NCBI RefSeq assembly: GCF_031599675.1
Contig: NZ_CP134223.1
Location: 5,996,501 to 6,060,500, forward strand
DNA: 64,000 nucleotides
From: Paenibacillus pedocola
GTDB lineage: Bacteria > Bacillota > Bacilli > Paenibacillales > Paenibacillaceae
Direction of reading: 5' to 3'
Below the pieces are notes generated by a model. It made no database searches. It was not told the origin of the DNA and saw only the letters and a list, made by a program, of their open reading frames with translations. Every line of letters begins with the position of its first letter. The first letter of the stretch is position 1. Made by a program: the position numbers and the translations under genes. Shown piece after piece: positions 50,711 through 59,979 of the stretch.

Positions 50711-51841
50711 CTACCGCCGGATCAGCCGCTGGCTGCCGCGCAAAGCCGCCAGATCCGGTGCGCCGATGCCAAACATTGCTGTCCGCAGCTCCAGCTCTAC
50801 CTGGGCGAGCGCCCGGTCCAGCGCTTCCTCGGATTCCACAGCCGGTCCCAGCAGGTTCCGGCCGAAGCCGGCGAGATCCGCACCGAGCGCCAGTGCCTTG
50901 GCGGCATCCACGCCATGCTTCAGTCCGCCGCTGCCGATCAGCGCGCCGTGCGGGGACACGGCCCGCACCTCCCGGATGCATTCCGCGGTTGGGATGCCCC
51001 AGTCGGCGAAGGCCTCCGCCGCAGCCCGCCGCACCGAATCGGTGTTGCGGAACTTCTCGACCTGGCTCCAGGAAGTGCCGCCTGCTCCGGCAACATCGAT
51101 GAAGGCCGCACCGGCATTATACAGCCGGAGCGCCGTGTCGCCGTCGATCCCCCAGCCGACTTCCTTCACACCGACCGGGATTTCCAGCGCCCTGCACACC
51201 TTTTCGATCTGTGCCAGCAAGGAGGCAAACCCGGTATTGCCTTCAGGCTGAAAAACCTCCTGCAGCCCGTTCAGGTGCAGCACCAGCCAGTCCGCACCCG
51301 CGATGTCCACGGCTCTCCGGCATTCTTCCGCGCCGAAGCCGTAGGATAACTGCACGGCGCCGATATTCGCGATGACCGGAATTCCTGCAGCCTTGTCCCG
51401 AACATGGAAGGTCTCTGCCAGCTCTGCACGCTCTACCGCAGCCCGGACCGAGCCGACACCAAGCGCCCAGCCGCGGCGGCCAGCCGCGACGGCCAGCCGG
51501 GCATTAATCGCTCCGGTCGCCTTGCTGCCGCCAGTCATCGAGCTGATCAGCAGCGGTGTCTGCAGCTCACGCCCCAGGAAAACGGTACGCAGTGAAATGT
51601 CATCATAGTTCAGCTCCGGCAGCGCATTATGACGGAACCGGTACTGCTCGAATCCGGTGGTAATGCCGCTGCCGCCCACTTCCTCATTCAGGCAGAGGCG
51701 CACATGCTCAAGCTTGCGCTCCCCCGTGCCGGAGGCAGGCAGCAGCGGCTCAGACTGGTTATTGTCTTTGTCTGCAGCCTGCGGCGTTGCGCTGTGACTT
51801 AAGCCGCTAAATTCCTGTTTGCCCGGCGGCATCTGATTCAT
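50711..51841 (-). CDS. fni: Type 2 isopentenyl-diphosphate delta-isomerase (FMN-dependent)
   Basis: It interconverts IPP and DMAPP, the prenyl precursors used by the carotenoid genes just upstream. The 376-residue TIM-barrel product has RKLEHVRLCLNEEVGG, ISSMTGGSKATGAINARLA, VIANIGAVQLSYGFG, LHLNGLQEVFQPEGN (substrate loop), VKEVGWGIDGDTALRL and IGSGGLKHGVDAAKALALGA (FMN phosphate site). The start is ATG 51841 with AGGAGG upstream; the longer reading from 51922 is rejected. An N-terminal extension of about 40 hydrophilic residues is unusual. It appears to have its own extended -10 promoter. Confidence 0.95.
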   Translation of the reverse strand: MNQMPPGKQEFSGLSHSATPQAADKDNNQSEPLLPASGTGERKLEHVRLCLNEEVGGSGITTGFEQYRFRHNALPELNYDDISLRTVFLGRELQTPLLISSMTGGSKATGAINARLAVAAGRRGWALGVGSVRAAVERAELAETFHVRDKAAGIPVIANIGAVQLSYGFGAEECRRAVDIAGADWLVLHLNGLQEVFQPEGNTGFASLLAQIEKVCRALEIPVGVKEVGWGIDGDTALRLYNAGAAFIDVAGAGGTSWSQVEKFRNTDSVRRAAAEAFADWGIPTAECIREVRAVSPHGALIGSGGLKHGVDAAKALALGADLAGFGRNLLGPAVESEEALDRALAQVELELRTAMFGIGAPDLAALRGSQRLIRR

Positions 51842-51927
51842 GCTCGTTCCTCCTGTTCCACACTCTCTATATACACGCGAAGGCCCCGGCAGCCTTCCAT
51901 ATGGCCTCATCTGCACAAGCATGCTTC

Positions 51928-51936
51928 ATTATAGCA
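51928..51936 (-). promoter_or_regulatory. Extended -10 promoter candidate of fni
   Basis: TATAAT (51928-51933) preceded by TGC on the minus strand, with no good -35, lies about 90 bp upstream of fni. No terminator separates the carotenoid operon from fni, so read-through is also possible. Confidence 0.5.
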
Positions 51937-51978
51937 TATCACCGCATGTCATTTTACTGGCCTTGAACCAGACCTGAA

Positions 51979-53454
51979 TTATAGGCCCTTCGCGATGGTT
52001 TCGCCAACGAGCCTGCCTGAAAGTGATACTACCGGCGTACCTCCGCCGGGATGTGTTGTTCCGCCAACATACCACAGTCCCTTGACATCCTTCGAACGGT
52101 TTCCCGGCCGGAAAAATGTCTGCCGCACGGAATTGGAGGAAATACCGTAAATGGCTCCGCGGTGAGCCAGGGTATTATCTGCGATATCCTGCGGCGTGTA
52201 ATGCTGCAGCACTTCTGCCTGACCAATGCCGGAAATTCCGTGTGCATCCAGCATCGCCAGTACCTTATTTCCGTAAACTGCGGTTTCATCCTTCCAGTCA
52301 CAGGCACCGCTTAAATAGGGGGCATTTGCCAGAATGAACAGATTACTTGCGCCTTCCGGTGCCATACCTGGCTCTGAATAGCCCGAATGGCATACGTAAA
52401 CTGCGGGCTGGGCCGGAGGACGCCTGCGTCTAAAGATATCCTTGAATTCCGGCTCATATTGTTCGGGAAAAAATACCGTATGATGCAGCAAGGCCTCATA
52501 CTTCCGCTGCACGCCTGCCAGAGTAACCAGGCCGGACAGCGACGGCTCATAAGAAGCTATTTTGCGGTCACTCATTCCCGGACGGCTGTGCCGGGGCAGC
52601 AGCATCCGGTTGATGCTGAGCACATCCCCGCCGGCAATTACGGTCTTTGCGGGATAGAAGCCGTTCACTGTCTCTACACCTTCCACCTCACCGTTCTTCA
52701 CGGAGATTTCTGTAACCTCCGTCCCGGTTACCACCTGAACGCCCAGCTTCTCAGCCAGGGAAACCAGTCCCTCCACCAGCTTATACGTTCCGCCGTGAAC
52801 TCCGTAGACCCCTTCCTGGCTCTCCAGATGTGCCAGCATGGCAAAAATCGCCGGTGATTGAAAGGGCGATGAGCCGACATAAGTAGCATAACGGCCCAGC
52901 ATTGCCAGGGTGTGAGGATGGCTAAAGTACCGGCCCAGGAGGGAATGCAGAGAAAGAAAGGGACGTACACGAACGAGACCGCGCATAAGGGCTGGAGATA
53001 ATTTGTCCTTCCAGGAGAGCAGCAGTCTGCCCAGAAACTGCTGTTCACTGAGACGGTACAACGCGGCAGCTTCGCTCATAAATTCCGGATAACGGGCAGC
53101 ATCGGCGGGGCTGTAAGCTGCAATCTGTTCCTGCATAAACCCGGCATTCTTCGAGAAATCCACCACGGTGCCGTCGGCGAACACATTACGTGTCCGCGGC
53201 TCCAGCTCATAGAGCTGGACATAGTCTTCCATCGTTTCGCCGGCCAGCTCATACAGGGAACGAAAAACATGCGGCATCGTTATCGTACTGGGTCCCCTGT
53301 CGAAGGTATAACCTTGCTGCGTTATACGCTGCAGCTTGCCTCCGGATTGGGGCTGGCGTTCCAGCACGGTCACTTTCCAGCCCTTTGCAGCCAGTGTCAC
53401 CGCACAGGATAAGCTGCCGAATCCGGCACCAATAATGACTGCCTCCGGTTTCAT
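51979..53454 (-). CDS. CrtP/CrtNb-type carotenoid desaturase-family oxygenase
   Basis: This FAD protein of the phytoene desaturase family probably oxidises an end methyl group of a C30 carotenoid, as CrtP/CrtNb do. The 491-residue product has the dinucleotide fold VIIGAGFGSLSCAVTLAAKG with VTVLER, FDRGPSTITMPHVF, YVGSSPFQSPAIFAML, NRGAIYGISSNSV-like (HRGAIYGISS) and the C-terminal FAD motif YVGGTTHPGGGTPVV. These segments resemble staphylococcal CrtP more than CrtN. The ATG at 53454 overlaps the previous gene by ATGA and has GGGAGG upstream. It is the last gene of the operon. The exact reaction is inferred. Confidence 0.85.
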   Translation of the reverse strand: MKPEAVIIGAGFGSLSCAVTLAAKGWKVTVLERQPQSGGKLQRITQQGYTFDRGPSTITMPHVFRSLYELAGETMEDYVQLYELEPRTRNVFADGTVVDFSKNAGFMQEQIAAYSPADAARYPEFMSEAAALYRLSEQQFLGRLLLSWKDKLSPALMRGLVRVRPFLSLHSLLGRYFSHPHTLAMLGRYATYVGSSPFQSPAIFAMLAHLESQEGVYGVHGGTYKLVEGLVSLAEKLGVQVVTGTEVTEISVKNGEVEGVETVNGFYPAKTVIAGGDVLSINRMLLPRHSRPGMSDRKIASYEPSLSGLVTLAGVQRKYEALLHHTVFFPEQYEPEFKDIFRRRRPPAQPAVYVCHSGYSEPGMAPEGASNLFILANAPYLSGACDWKDETAVYGNKVLAMLDAHGISGIGQAEVLQHYTPQDIADNTLAHRGAIYGISSNSVRQTFFRPGNRSKDVKGLWYVGGTTHPGGGTPVVSLSGRLVGETIAKGL

Positions 53455-54611
53455 CGGTATTTCCTCCCTTTCCATTCATAGCCCCGGCCGGAATAGCTGC
53501 CGCGCCAGGAGCTTACTGCGATTGCGCTCAGACTTAGGATGCTCGCCGGAATCAGGAAACAGAACCAGAGGGGGTGTCTGCCTGCGGAATCGCTGGTTCT
53601 TTTGACAGCTATGCCCGCCGCACACGCGCAAACAGACCATAGAATACCCTGACCCTGTCCGGTCAGGCCAAAGTAACCGGCTGCCGCATAAGGCAGCACA
53701 TATAGCAGCACATATAGCAGCAATATGCCCAGCAGCAGCGAAGGTCTGCGGCCCAGGCCGGCATAGATGTTCTTACGGTAGCCATTCCACACCTCCGCTG
53801 CATTATGATACATCCGCATTTCAGCATGTTCTGTAATGTCAGCCAGCAGCACCGGTTCACCTGCATGTTTAACCGCACGGGCCAGAGCCATATCATCTAC
53901 AAGCTCGCCCCGGATAGCTGCATGCCCTCCGCAGCGGGCGTAACTGTCCCGGCGGATCAGCATAAAGCCGCCGTGGGCGGCCACAAAGCGGGGATCCTCC
54001 GATCCCCGGACGAGCACAACCGGCAGATGGCTGATTATTGTGAAGCCCATTAGCGGAACAACCAGCCTCTCCAGCCAGGAGCCTGTAATCTGCCGGGGGA
54101 AGCCGGTGATCAGACCGCTCCCCTGCTGTTCTGCTGCAGCAAGGGCTGCTTGCAGGGCTCCCGGACGCAGCCGTACATCGGCATCCAGGAACAGCAGCCA
54201 TTCTCCGCCGGCAGCTTCCGCCAGCTGCGCGCAGGCATGGGACTTGCCGAGCCAGCCTGCCGGCAGCTCAAGGCCCGGCAGCACCCGGACGCGGTCCGCT
54301 CCGGCTGCTACGGCAATCTCTCCCGTACCGTCACTGGAACGGTCGTCCAGCACCAGGATTTCCGCCTGCCAGCCAGCCGGGGGACTGCAATCCAGCACGG
54401 AGGAGAGGCAGGCCGCAATTCCCTCTGCCTCATCACGGGCGGGGACCAGTACAGATACTGTTTGGACCTGCATATCCGCCATTGGCTGCATTTTTGAAGG
54501 AGTCTTCCCCCTCGGCCCGCTTCCCAGCTTCGGAAGCTGCGCGGCATTCCATACTGCAAACAGCAGCTGTAACAGCAGGATAACGGTGATCCCTTGCAAG
54601 AGGTTTATCAT
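53451..54611 (-). CDS. Family 2 glycosyltransferase of the carotenoid operon
   Basis: It probably adds a sugar to a hydroxylated or carboxylated carotenoid, as CrtQ does in staphyloxanthin synthesis. The 386-residue product has an N-terminal helix and the GT-A motifs VSVLVPARDEAEGIAACL, LVLDDRSSDGTGEI, LFLDADVRLRPGAL (DxD-type metal site) and RGELVDDMALARAVK (acid Asp). Three to four C-terminal membrane helices follow (LLLGILLLYVLLYVLPYAAA). The ATG at 54611 overlaps the acyltransferase gene by 4 bp. Donor and acceptor cannot be read from the sequence. Confidence 0.85.
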   Translation of the reverse strand: MINLLQGITVILLLQLLFAVWNAAQLPKLGSGPRGKTPSKMQPMADMQVQTVSVLVPARDEAEGIAACLSSVLDCSPPAGWQAEILVLDDRSSDGTGEIAVAAGADRVRVLPGLELPAGWLGKSHACAQLAEAAGGEWLLFLDADVRLRPGALQAALAAAEQQGSGLITGFPRQITGSWLERLVVPLMGFTIISHLPVVLVRGSEDPRFVAAHGGFMLIRRDSYARCGGHAAIRGELVDDMALARAVKHAGEPVLLADITEHAEMRMYHNAAEVWNGYRKNIYAGLGRRPSLLLGILLLYVLLYVLPYAAAGYFGLTGQGQGILWSVCACAAGIAVKRTSDSAGRHPLWFCFLIPASILSLSAIAVSSWRGSYSGRGYEWKGRKYR

Positions 54612-55345
54612 CGTCTTACCCTTCCTTTCAGGGCATCCAGCCACTCATTCGTGGATCTCCCGGTTTTCATCAGCGGCCTGAAGCTCTCCGGCATGTATCC
54701 TTTATGGTTAAGAATCTGCCCGCTGTGGGCCTCCAGCTGTGCTCCAAGCGCTGCCTCAAGTTCCCGGGAAATACTGCGCCGGTCCATTTCCCCCCAGGGA
54801 AGCAGAAGCGGTGCCCCGGCCAGAAGAGTTGCCTCCGGTCTGGTATGGCGGAACAGGCCGTGGTAGAGCGTGACAGGCACGACGGCAGCCTGCGGACACA
54901 TCCGCAGCACCAGCGCAGCCCCTTCCTTCAGAACCAGCGGGCGGTGCCCGAGCGGCAGAATTTCCCCTTCGGGGTAGATCCAGACACTGCCGCCTTCATG
55001 CAGCAGCCTTGCCGTATACCTTAGAGAGGCACTGACATCCCCGGTACTGCTGCGGTTAATGGAATACGCTCCCAGCTTGCGGAAGAAGGCGTATTTGCGC
55101 AGCTGCTCCTCCTCCATCATGAAATAATGCCGGGTACCGCTCAGCCGTCCGGCAGCATGGTAAGCCAGCAGTCCGTCCCACCACGAGCTGTGGTTCATCA
55201 GGTAGAGCACAGGCCGGCCGGCGGCAGCTGGCGGCTGCAGCTCCCCCGAGAGTCCAATGAAATGAAAATGCCGGCGGAGCAAATACAGTGAATTGTAACA
55301 GTAAAACCATCGGTCAAAGCTTCGGGATTTGGCGGCTTCCAGCAT
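54608..55345 (-). CDS. PlsC-like acyltransferase of the carotenoid operon
   Basis: It is a member of the lysophospholipid acyltransferase fold. By context it may esterify the sugar of a glycosylated carotenoid with a fatty acid. The 245-residue product has the catalytic HX4D motif in YLMNHSSWWDGLLAYH, a second block YSINRSSTGDVSASLRYTAR, the VWIYPEGEILPLGHRP block (EG motif) and VVPVTLYHGLFRHTRPEA. The ATG at 55345 has GGGAG upstream and the gene overlaps cruF by 32 bp. A plain phospholipid role is the alternative. Confidence 0.82.
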   Translation of the reverse strand: MLEAAKSRSFDRWFYCYNSLYLLRRHFHFIGLSGELQPPAAAGRPVLYLMNHSSWWDGLLAYHAAGRLSGTRHYFMMEEEQLRKYAFFRKLGAYSINRSSTGDVSASLRYTARLLHEGGSVWIYPEGEILPLGHRPLVLKEGAALVLRMCPQAAVVPVTLYHGLFRHTRPEATLLAGAPLLLPWGEMDRRSISRELEAALGAQLEAHSGQILNHKGYMPESFRPLMKTGRSTNEWLDALKGRVRR

Positions 55346-56099
55346 AACGCAGGCTCCCTTCTGCCAGACCGGCCCCAAGTACGGCTATACCGGTGCAGAG
55401 CACCAGTCCTTCACGCAGTCCTATAAGCCCGAACATAATCAGAATCGCCTGATACAAGCGGGTCCCTCTGCGGGCTGCCCGAAAGGACAGCTGTACTTTG
55501 GGCAGGAACAGGGACAACAGTCCTCCGACCACAAACCAGCCGGCAAAATTGCTCCATGGAACACTATATAATCCGCCGCCATCCTCCCAGTGCCAGAAAT
55601 TCCTGGCGTGAGCGACGGGATCAAGCACCAGATCCAACAGCACGCTCCAGAAGCCGGTCTGAACTGCCCTTATGCCCCGCGAACGGAGCCCGGTTTGGCC
55701 AAAATCATTACTTAACAGCACAGCATTGCATACTACAGCGATCCAGGCAAAGCCAAGCGTGACCGGCACACCGTAGACAAGCGGTCCAAGGGCAGCAGAA
55801 TATTCATAATTGCCAAACAGACGTCCGGAGTGAACCCCAAACCATTCTACAGCCATTCCGCCGGTCCAGATTAGAACAGCCGGGAGCCAGAGCGGTCGGT
55901 AGCTTTTCCCAGCTGAAAAAATGACTGACCGGTCGGACATAAAGGGGCGTACATGACCCCCGGCCATCAAATCCACGGCATAAACCGCATATAGAATCAA
56001 AAACAAACCACTGGAGAACTCCAGGCTCTTGGGAATACTGAACAGGATCAGCAGCAATGCGCCAATGGCATACCATATCCAGAATAGGGTCCTGATCAT
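55314..56099 (-). CDS. cruF: CruF-type carotenoid 1,2-hydratase (DUF422 family)
   Basis: CruF adds water to the terminal double bond of acyclic carotenoids, producing the tertiary hydroxyl used for glycosylation. The 261-residue protein has about seven hydrophobic helices and family segments YAVYAVDLMAGGHVRPF, GNYEYSAALGPLVYGVPVTL, WIAVVCNAVLLSNDF, LDLVLDPVAHARNFWHWEDG and GLYSVPWSNFAGWFVVG with conserved Asp, His and Trp. It is joined to crtM by TGATG. A hydratase in a CrtM/CrtN-type cluster is known from pigmented Bacillus making 1-glycosyl C30 carotenoids. Confidence 0.88.
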   Translation of the reverse strand: MIRTLFWIWYAIGALLLILFSIPKSLEFSSGLFLILYAVYAVDLMAGGHVRPFMSDRSVIFSAGKSYRPLWLPAVLIWTGGMAVEWFGVHSGRLFGNYEYSAALGPLVYGVPVTLGFAWIAVVCNAVLLSNDFGQTGLRSRGIRAVQTGFWSVLLDLVLDPVAHARNFWHWEDGGGLYSVPWSNFAGWFVVGGLLSLFLPKVQLSFRAARRGTRLYQAILIMFGLIGLREGLVLCTGIAVLGAGLAEGSLRYAGSRQIPKL

Positions 56100-56944
56100 C
56101 AGTGCACCATGGCATACCGCGCAGCCGTGCGCCGGAACATTAGCACCTTAGCCTCGTCGCTGACGTAAGCCCGCTTGTGGAACACATCATAATCTTCGGC
56201 TGCCACGGCATCGAGTATTGCGGCATAAAAGGCGGCAGCCAGCTCTACGGCCATTCCGCTCTGGGGAGGATACGTCCTGACATTATTTAGCCCCCGCTTA
56301 AAATAAGTCAATGCCTCTCTTTTCAATTCCTGAAGTACGGCAATAAACCGTTCATTGACTTCGCCCTGAGCCAGCTCTTCCTCGCTGTAACCGTTTCTCT
56401 GCAGCACTTCAAGGGGGAGATACCTGCGTCCGCGCCTTAAATCCTCACCGACATCACGTATAATGTTCACAAGCTGCATGCCCATTCCAAGTGAAATACC
56501 CGCCGCCCTCGCTTCTTCATTATCGTCGTCCCGCAGTACAGGAAGCAGCATCTCGCCAACCGTCCCCGCTACCAGATAACAATAAGATTCCAGCTGCTCC
56601 ATCGTCTCATAATGCGTAAAGGTGAGGTCTCTCAGCTGGCCTTCCATTTGCAGCAGAAACGGCTCCTGGCTCAATTGGGGAAAGCTGCTGAACAGCCAGC
56701 GCAAGGCCGGCCAGATGAAATGCCCTTCGGCCTGCTCGAGATTCAAGAACATGCTGCGAAGCTCATGAATGGTGTACGGTGAATTCTCAGGCTCATCCAC
56801 ACTGTCATCAATGATCCGGCAAAACGCGTAAATAACATGCACCGCTTCCCGGCGCGGGCTGGGCAGACCGTCAAACGCTTTGTGGAAGGAAGAAGATCCT
56901 CTCCTCATCAGTTCCCCGCATTGCAGCAAAATCGTTTCATTCAT
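56099..56944 (-). CDS. crtM: Squalene/phytoene synthase family, diapophytoene synthase
   Basis: It condenses two prenyl diphosphates head to head to give the colourless C30 (or C40) precursor. The 281-residue product has both Asp-rich motifs, FCRIIDDSVDE near residue 45 and NIIRDVGEDLRRGRRYLP near residue 165, and VAGTVGEMLLPVL. No GGPP synthase is in the cluster and the partners are CrtN-like, so a C30 product from farnesyl diphosphate is inferred. It overlaps the upstream desaturase by 8 bp. Confidence 0.92.
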   Translation of the reverse strand: MNETILLQCGELMRRGSSSFHKAFDGLPSPRREAVHVIYAFCRIIDDSVDEPENSPYTIHELRSMFLNLEQAEGHFIWPALRWLFSSFPQLSQEPFLLQMEGQLRDLTFTHYETMEQLESYCYLVAGTVGEMLLPVLRDDDNEEARAAGISLGMGMQLVNIIRDVGEDLRRGRRYLPLEVLQRNGYSEEELAQGEVNERFIAVLQELKREALTYFKRGLNNVRTYPPQSGMAVELAAAFYAAILDAVAAEDYDVFHKRAYVSDEAKVLMFRRTAARYAMVH

Positions 56945-58409
56945 GGATACTCATCTCCTTCATCATTTCATGTACAGCCAGCCTTGCCCCCTGCATTACA
57001 ATCGGTACTCCGCCGCCGGGATGTACGGATGCGCCGGCTGCGTATAATCCTTGTATAGGATAGGGCTTCGGCTGTGGCCGGAAGACGCCCGATTGCCCCA
57101 GCACAGGTGCTATCCCGAAGCTGCCTCCGCCGAACAGCCCTTCCTCCTGTGCATCAGCGGGTGTACGGAGCTTACGCCACGTGATGCTCCCGCGAAGCCC
57201 CGGAAATCCGCGGGCTTCCGCATCCGCCAGCACCCTGTCAACCAAAGGTCCGGCCAGGTTGGCCCAATCCAGATCCGGGTCTGCCGGAACAGGGATAAGA
57301 AAATACAATACACTTTCGCCGGGAGGAGCCGCGTGTTCATCGAGTACCGCCGGATTAAATACATAATAAGAAGGGCTATGGGAGAGCTTGCCGTGATCGA
57401 ACAATTCACGCAGATTGTCATTCAGGCTCTCCGGCAGGAAAAACTGGTGCACCTGTGAATCAGGCCATCTTCTGGCCGCTCCCGCATAGATCAGCAGACA
57501 GCCTGAGGAAGGCTTGAACCTGCTGTTCCCCGATCTCCCGGGCCCTTCTGAAGCACCCCCCAGCAGCCCTTCCAGATGCGGAAAATCTCCGTTATACAGC
57601 ACAGCGTCGTAAGGAATAGCTTCACCCTGAATGACAACTCCGCGGCAGCGTCCGCCGCTTACGGTCAACGCTTCAACCTCGGTATCTGTATGAATCTGTA
57701 CGCCCCGCCCTACCAGCTCGCGTTCTATAATCTGCGGCAGACGGCCGTATCCGCCCTTCAGCATCCAGATGCCGAAGGCATGCTCGGCGTAAGGCAGCAT
57801 AGTGTAAATCCCCGGTGTGCGGAAAGGGGCCCCGCCGATGTATAAGCTTTGCAGCGAAAAGGCATCCTTCAGCTCTTCACTCTTGAAATATTGTCCCACT
57901 GCCGACCGCAGGCTTTTATAGGCGCGCAGCCTCGCCATCAGCGACAAGTTGCCCGGACTGAAAAAATCGCGTTTACGCCGGAAGCCCCGTTCCAGAAAGG
58001 AAGCCTTGCCCCGCGGATACAGCTCCGACATATCCTTCATGAAGCGGATAAACCCCGCGCCTTCTCCCGGATAATTACGGTCAATCTCTGCAGCCTGCTC
58101 CTGAATATCGGCAACCTTAGTCAGGACTCGCCCGCTCTTGAAGTGAATCCGGCAGAGCGGATCACAGTGCAGCAGCTCCAGGCTCCCGGCCGGAAGCCCG
58201 CCTTCCTCCAGAATACCCAGCAGCATCTCGGGAAGCAGCACGATCGTCGGTCCCTGGTCGATCCGGTAAGGCCCCTTCTCTTCGAAGGCAACCCGCCCGC
58301 CCACCTGCGGGGCACGCTCATACAGTACAACCTCTTGCCCCTGACGGCTAAGCAGTAATGCGGCCGTCAGCCCGCCGATGCCGCCGCCGACAATGGCCAC
58401 CCGGCTCAC
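56937..58409 (-). CDS. CrtN-type carotenoid desaturase (second paralogue)
   Basis: This FAD-dependent desaturase-family protein has 490 residues. It has the N-terminal fold VAIVGGGIGGLTAALLLSRQ with VVLYER, the substrate-side IDQGPTIVLLPEML, YIGGAPFRTPGIYTMLPYAE, GGGSFGIAPVLGQSG and the C-terminal FAD motif YAAGASVHPGGGVPIVMQGA. It resembles CrtN more than CrtP, but the cluster already has a CrtN at 58406, so the two may divide desaturation steps, or one may make 3,4-didehydro ends. The ATGA overlap with the upstream gene shows coupling. Confidence 0.87.
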   Translation of the reverse strand: MSRVAIVGGGIGGLTAALLLSRQGQEVVLYERAPQVGGRVAFEEKGPYRIDQGPTIVLLPEMLLGILEEGGLPAGSLELLHCDPLCRIHFKSGRVLTKVADIQEQAAEIDRNYPGEGAGFIRFMKDMSELYPRGKASFLERGFRRKRDFFSPGNLSLMARLRAYKSLRSAVGQYFKSEELKDAFSLQSLYIGGAPFRTPGIYTMLPYAEHAFGIWMLKGGYGRLPQIIERELVGRGVQIHTDTEVEALTVSGGRCRGVVIQGEAIPYDAVLYNGDFPHLEGLLGGASEGPGRSGNSRFKPSSGCLLIYAGAARRWPDSQVHQFFLPESLNDNLRELFDHGKLSHSPSYYVFNPAVLDEHAAPPGESVLYFLIPVPADPDLDWANLAGPLVDRVLADAEARGFPGLRGSITWRKLRTPADAQEEGLFGGGSFGIAPVLGQSGVFRPQPKPYPIQGLYAAGASVHPGGGVPIVMQGARLAVHEMMKEMSIHE

Positions 58410-59953
58410 AGCGCAGCTCCCGTGCCGGCAACGCCTGTCTGGACTACGGCTTTACTGCGGGCTGCGCGGTCATGCTCCTGCAGCAGGCGCGCACTGATCT
58501 TAGCCGACTCGAAGATCGTCGGCAGCCCGCTGCCCGGATGGGTGCCGCCGCCGACCAGCCAAATGCCGCGGACCTCCTGGAAGGTATTATGCGGGCGCAG
58601 ATACATCATCTGCCCGAGGTTATGGGCCAGATTAAAGGTAGCCCCGTTATATACGTCCAGTTTGTTCTGCCAATCAAGCGGCGAGAAGAACTGGCTCTCC
58701 TCCACTCTGGAGGACAATCCCCTAAGCTGCGGAATACGCTCCAGCCGTTCCATCATCTCCTCCTCAACGATGGAGCTCTCCTGGTTCCAGTCAATCCCGG
58801 CCTGAAGATTGGGGACCGGCATCAGCACGTACAGCGAGGATTTCCCTGCAGGAGCCAGGGTAGGATCTATAACCGAAGGGTTATGCACATAAATCGAAGG
58901 ATCCTCCGACAACGTGCCAAGCCGTGTAATTTCATCTACATTTCTCCGGTAATCCTCCGCGAAATGAACAGAATGATGTCCAAGGTCTACAGCACCGTCC
59001 ACCCCCAGATACAGCATCGCCGTCGAGCAGGAGTAACGCTTACGCTCCAGCTTGGCAGGTGTGTATCTCTTGAGTACGCCCGGCTCGAACAGCCGGGTCA
59101 TTGCCGAACCGAAGTCTGCCCCGATGACGATATAATCCGCTTCCACTCTCTCTCCGTTCTCCAGCCGCAGCCCCGCTGCATGGCCGTTCTTGACCAAGAT
59201 GCGCTCTACACCGCAGGAAGTATGAATACGGCCGCCATGCTCCGAAATGACCTCCCCCATAGCCTGAAGTACCCGGTTAATGCCGCCAATCGGATGATAA
59301 AGGCCGTAGCGGTGCTCCAGATAAGACAATATGGTAAAGGTTCCGGGGCATTCCCATGGTGACATGCCGAGGTATTTGGCCTGGAAGGTAAAGGCATAGC
59401 GCAGCCGCTCATCATCAAAATACCGGGATAACCGGTTATACACCGTATCTGTGGCATGAAGCATAGGGAGCGCGTGCAGCACATCTTTTTTCACATAATC
59501 GCGGGGGGATTGAAAGGGACGCTGCAGCAGCGGCATCACTCTGCCGAATTTATCGTCTTCATCAGCCATAAACCGGCGGTAGCCTGCCCCATTCCCCGGG
59601 AACAGCCGCTCAATCTCCTCCGCAGTCTGGTCCTGGTTCGTCGAGGGCCGGAATACGGTATCTCCGAAATGCAGGGAGTAGAGCGGATCCAGCTCTTGCA
59701 GAGATACATAGGAATGCAGGGAGCGCCCCGCTGAAGCGAACAGCTCCTCCAGCAGATGCGGCATCATCAGAAAGGTAGCCCCGCGGTCAAAGCGGTATTT
59801 CCCCAGCCGGAGTTCTCCCGACCTTCCGCCAACGACCTCCTGCTTCTCATAAACCTCTACCTCGTAGCCCTCGGCAGCCAGAAGCATAGCCGCGGCTAAA
59901 CCTCCGGGGCCTGCACCGACTACAGCAACCTTTGCGGCGCTTTTTCCAATCAT
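58406..59953 (-). CDS. crtN: CrtN-type diapophytoene desaturase (first gene of the operon)
   Basis: It introduces double bonds into the colourless C30 precursor, giving coloured products. The 515-residue product has VAVVGAGPGGLAAAMLLAAE with VEVYEK, FDRGATFLMMPHLLEE, YLGMSPWECPGTFTILSYLE, RKRYSCSTAMLYLGVD, DPSIYVHNPSVIDPTLAP and the C-terminal LVGGGTHPGSGLPTIFES. These blocks follow staphylococcal CrtN closely. The start is ATG 59953 with AGAGGGAG upstream; the GTG at 59962 lies on the ribosome site. The promoter and an array of 11-bp repeats lie directly upstream. Confidence 0.9.
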   Translation of the reverse strand: MIGKSAAKVAVVGAGPGGLAAAMLLAAEGYEVEVYEKQEVVGGRSGELRLGKYRFDRGATFLMMPHLLEELFASAGRSLHSYVSLQELDPLYSLHFGDTVFRPSTNQDQTAEEIERLFPGNGAGYRRFMADEDDKFGRVMPLLQRPFQSPRDYVKKDVLHALPMLHATDTVYNRLSRYFDDERLRYAFTFQAKYLGMSPWECPGTFTILSYLEHRYGLYHPIGGINRVLQAMGEVISEHGGRIHTSCGVERILVKNGHAAGLRLENGERVEADYIVIGADFGSAMTRLFEPGVLKRYTPAKLERKRYSCSTAMLYLGVDGAVDLGHHSVHFAEDYRRNVDEITRLGTLSEDPSIYVHNPSVIDPTLAPAGKSSLYVLMPVPNLQAGIDWNQESSIVEEEMMERLERIPQLRGLSSRVEESQFFSPLDWQNKLDVYNGATFNLAHNLGQMMYLRPHNTFQEVRGIWLVGGGTHPGSGLPTIFESAKISARLLQEHDRAARSKAVVQTGVAGTGAAL

Positions 59954-59979
59954 CTGCTCCACTCCCTCTTCTCTGCTTC

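Noticed and set aside
50670..50981. N-terminal extension of the GNAT gene to 50981
   Set aside because: The extension is Arg/Gly/Ala-rich, overlaps fni in another frame and lacks a ribosome site, while ATG 50669 has one and gives a normal GNAT length.
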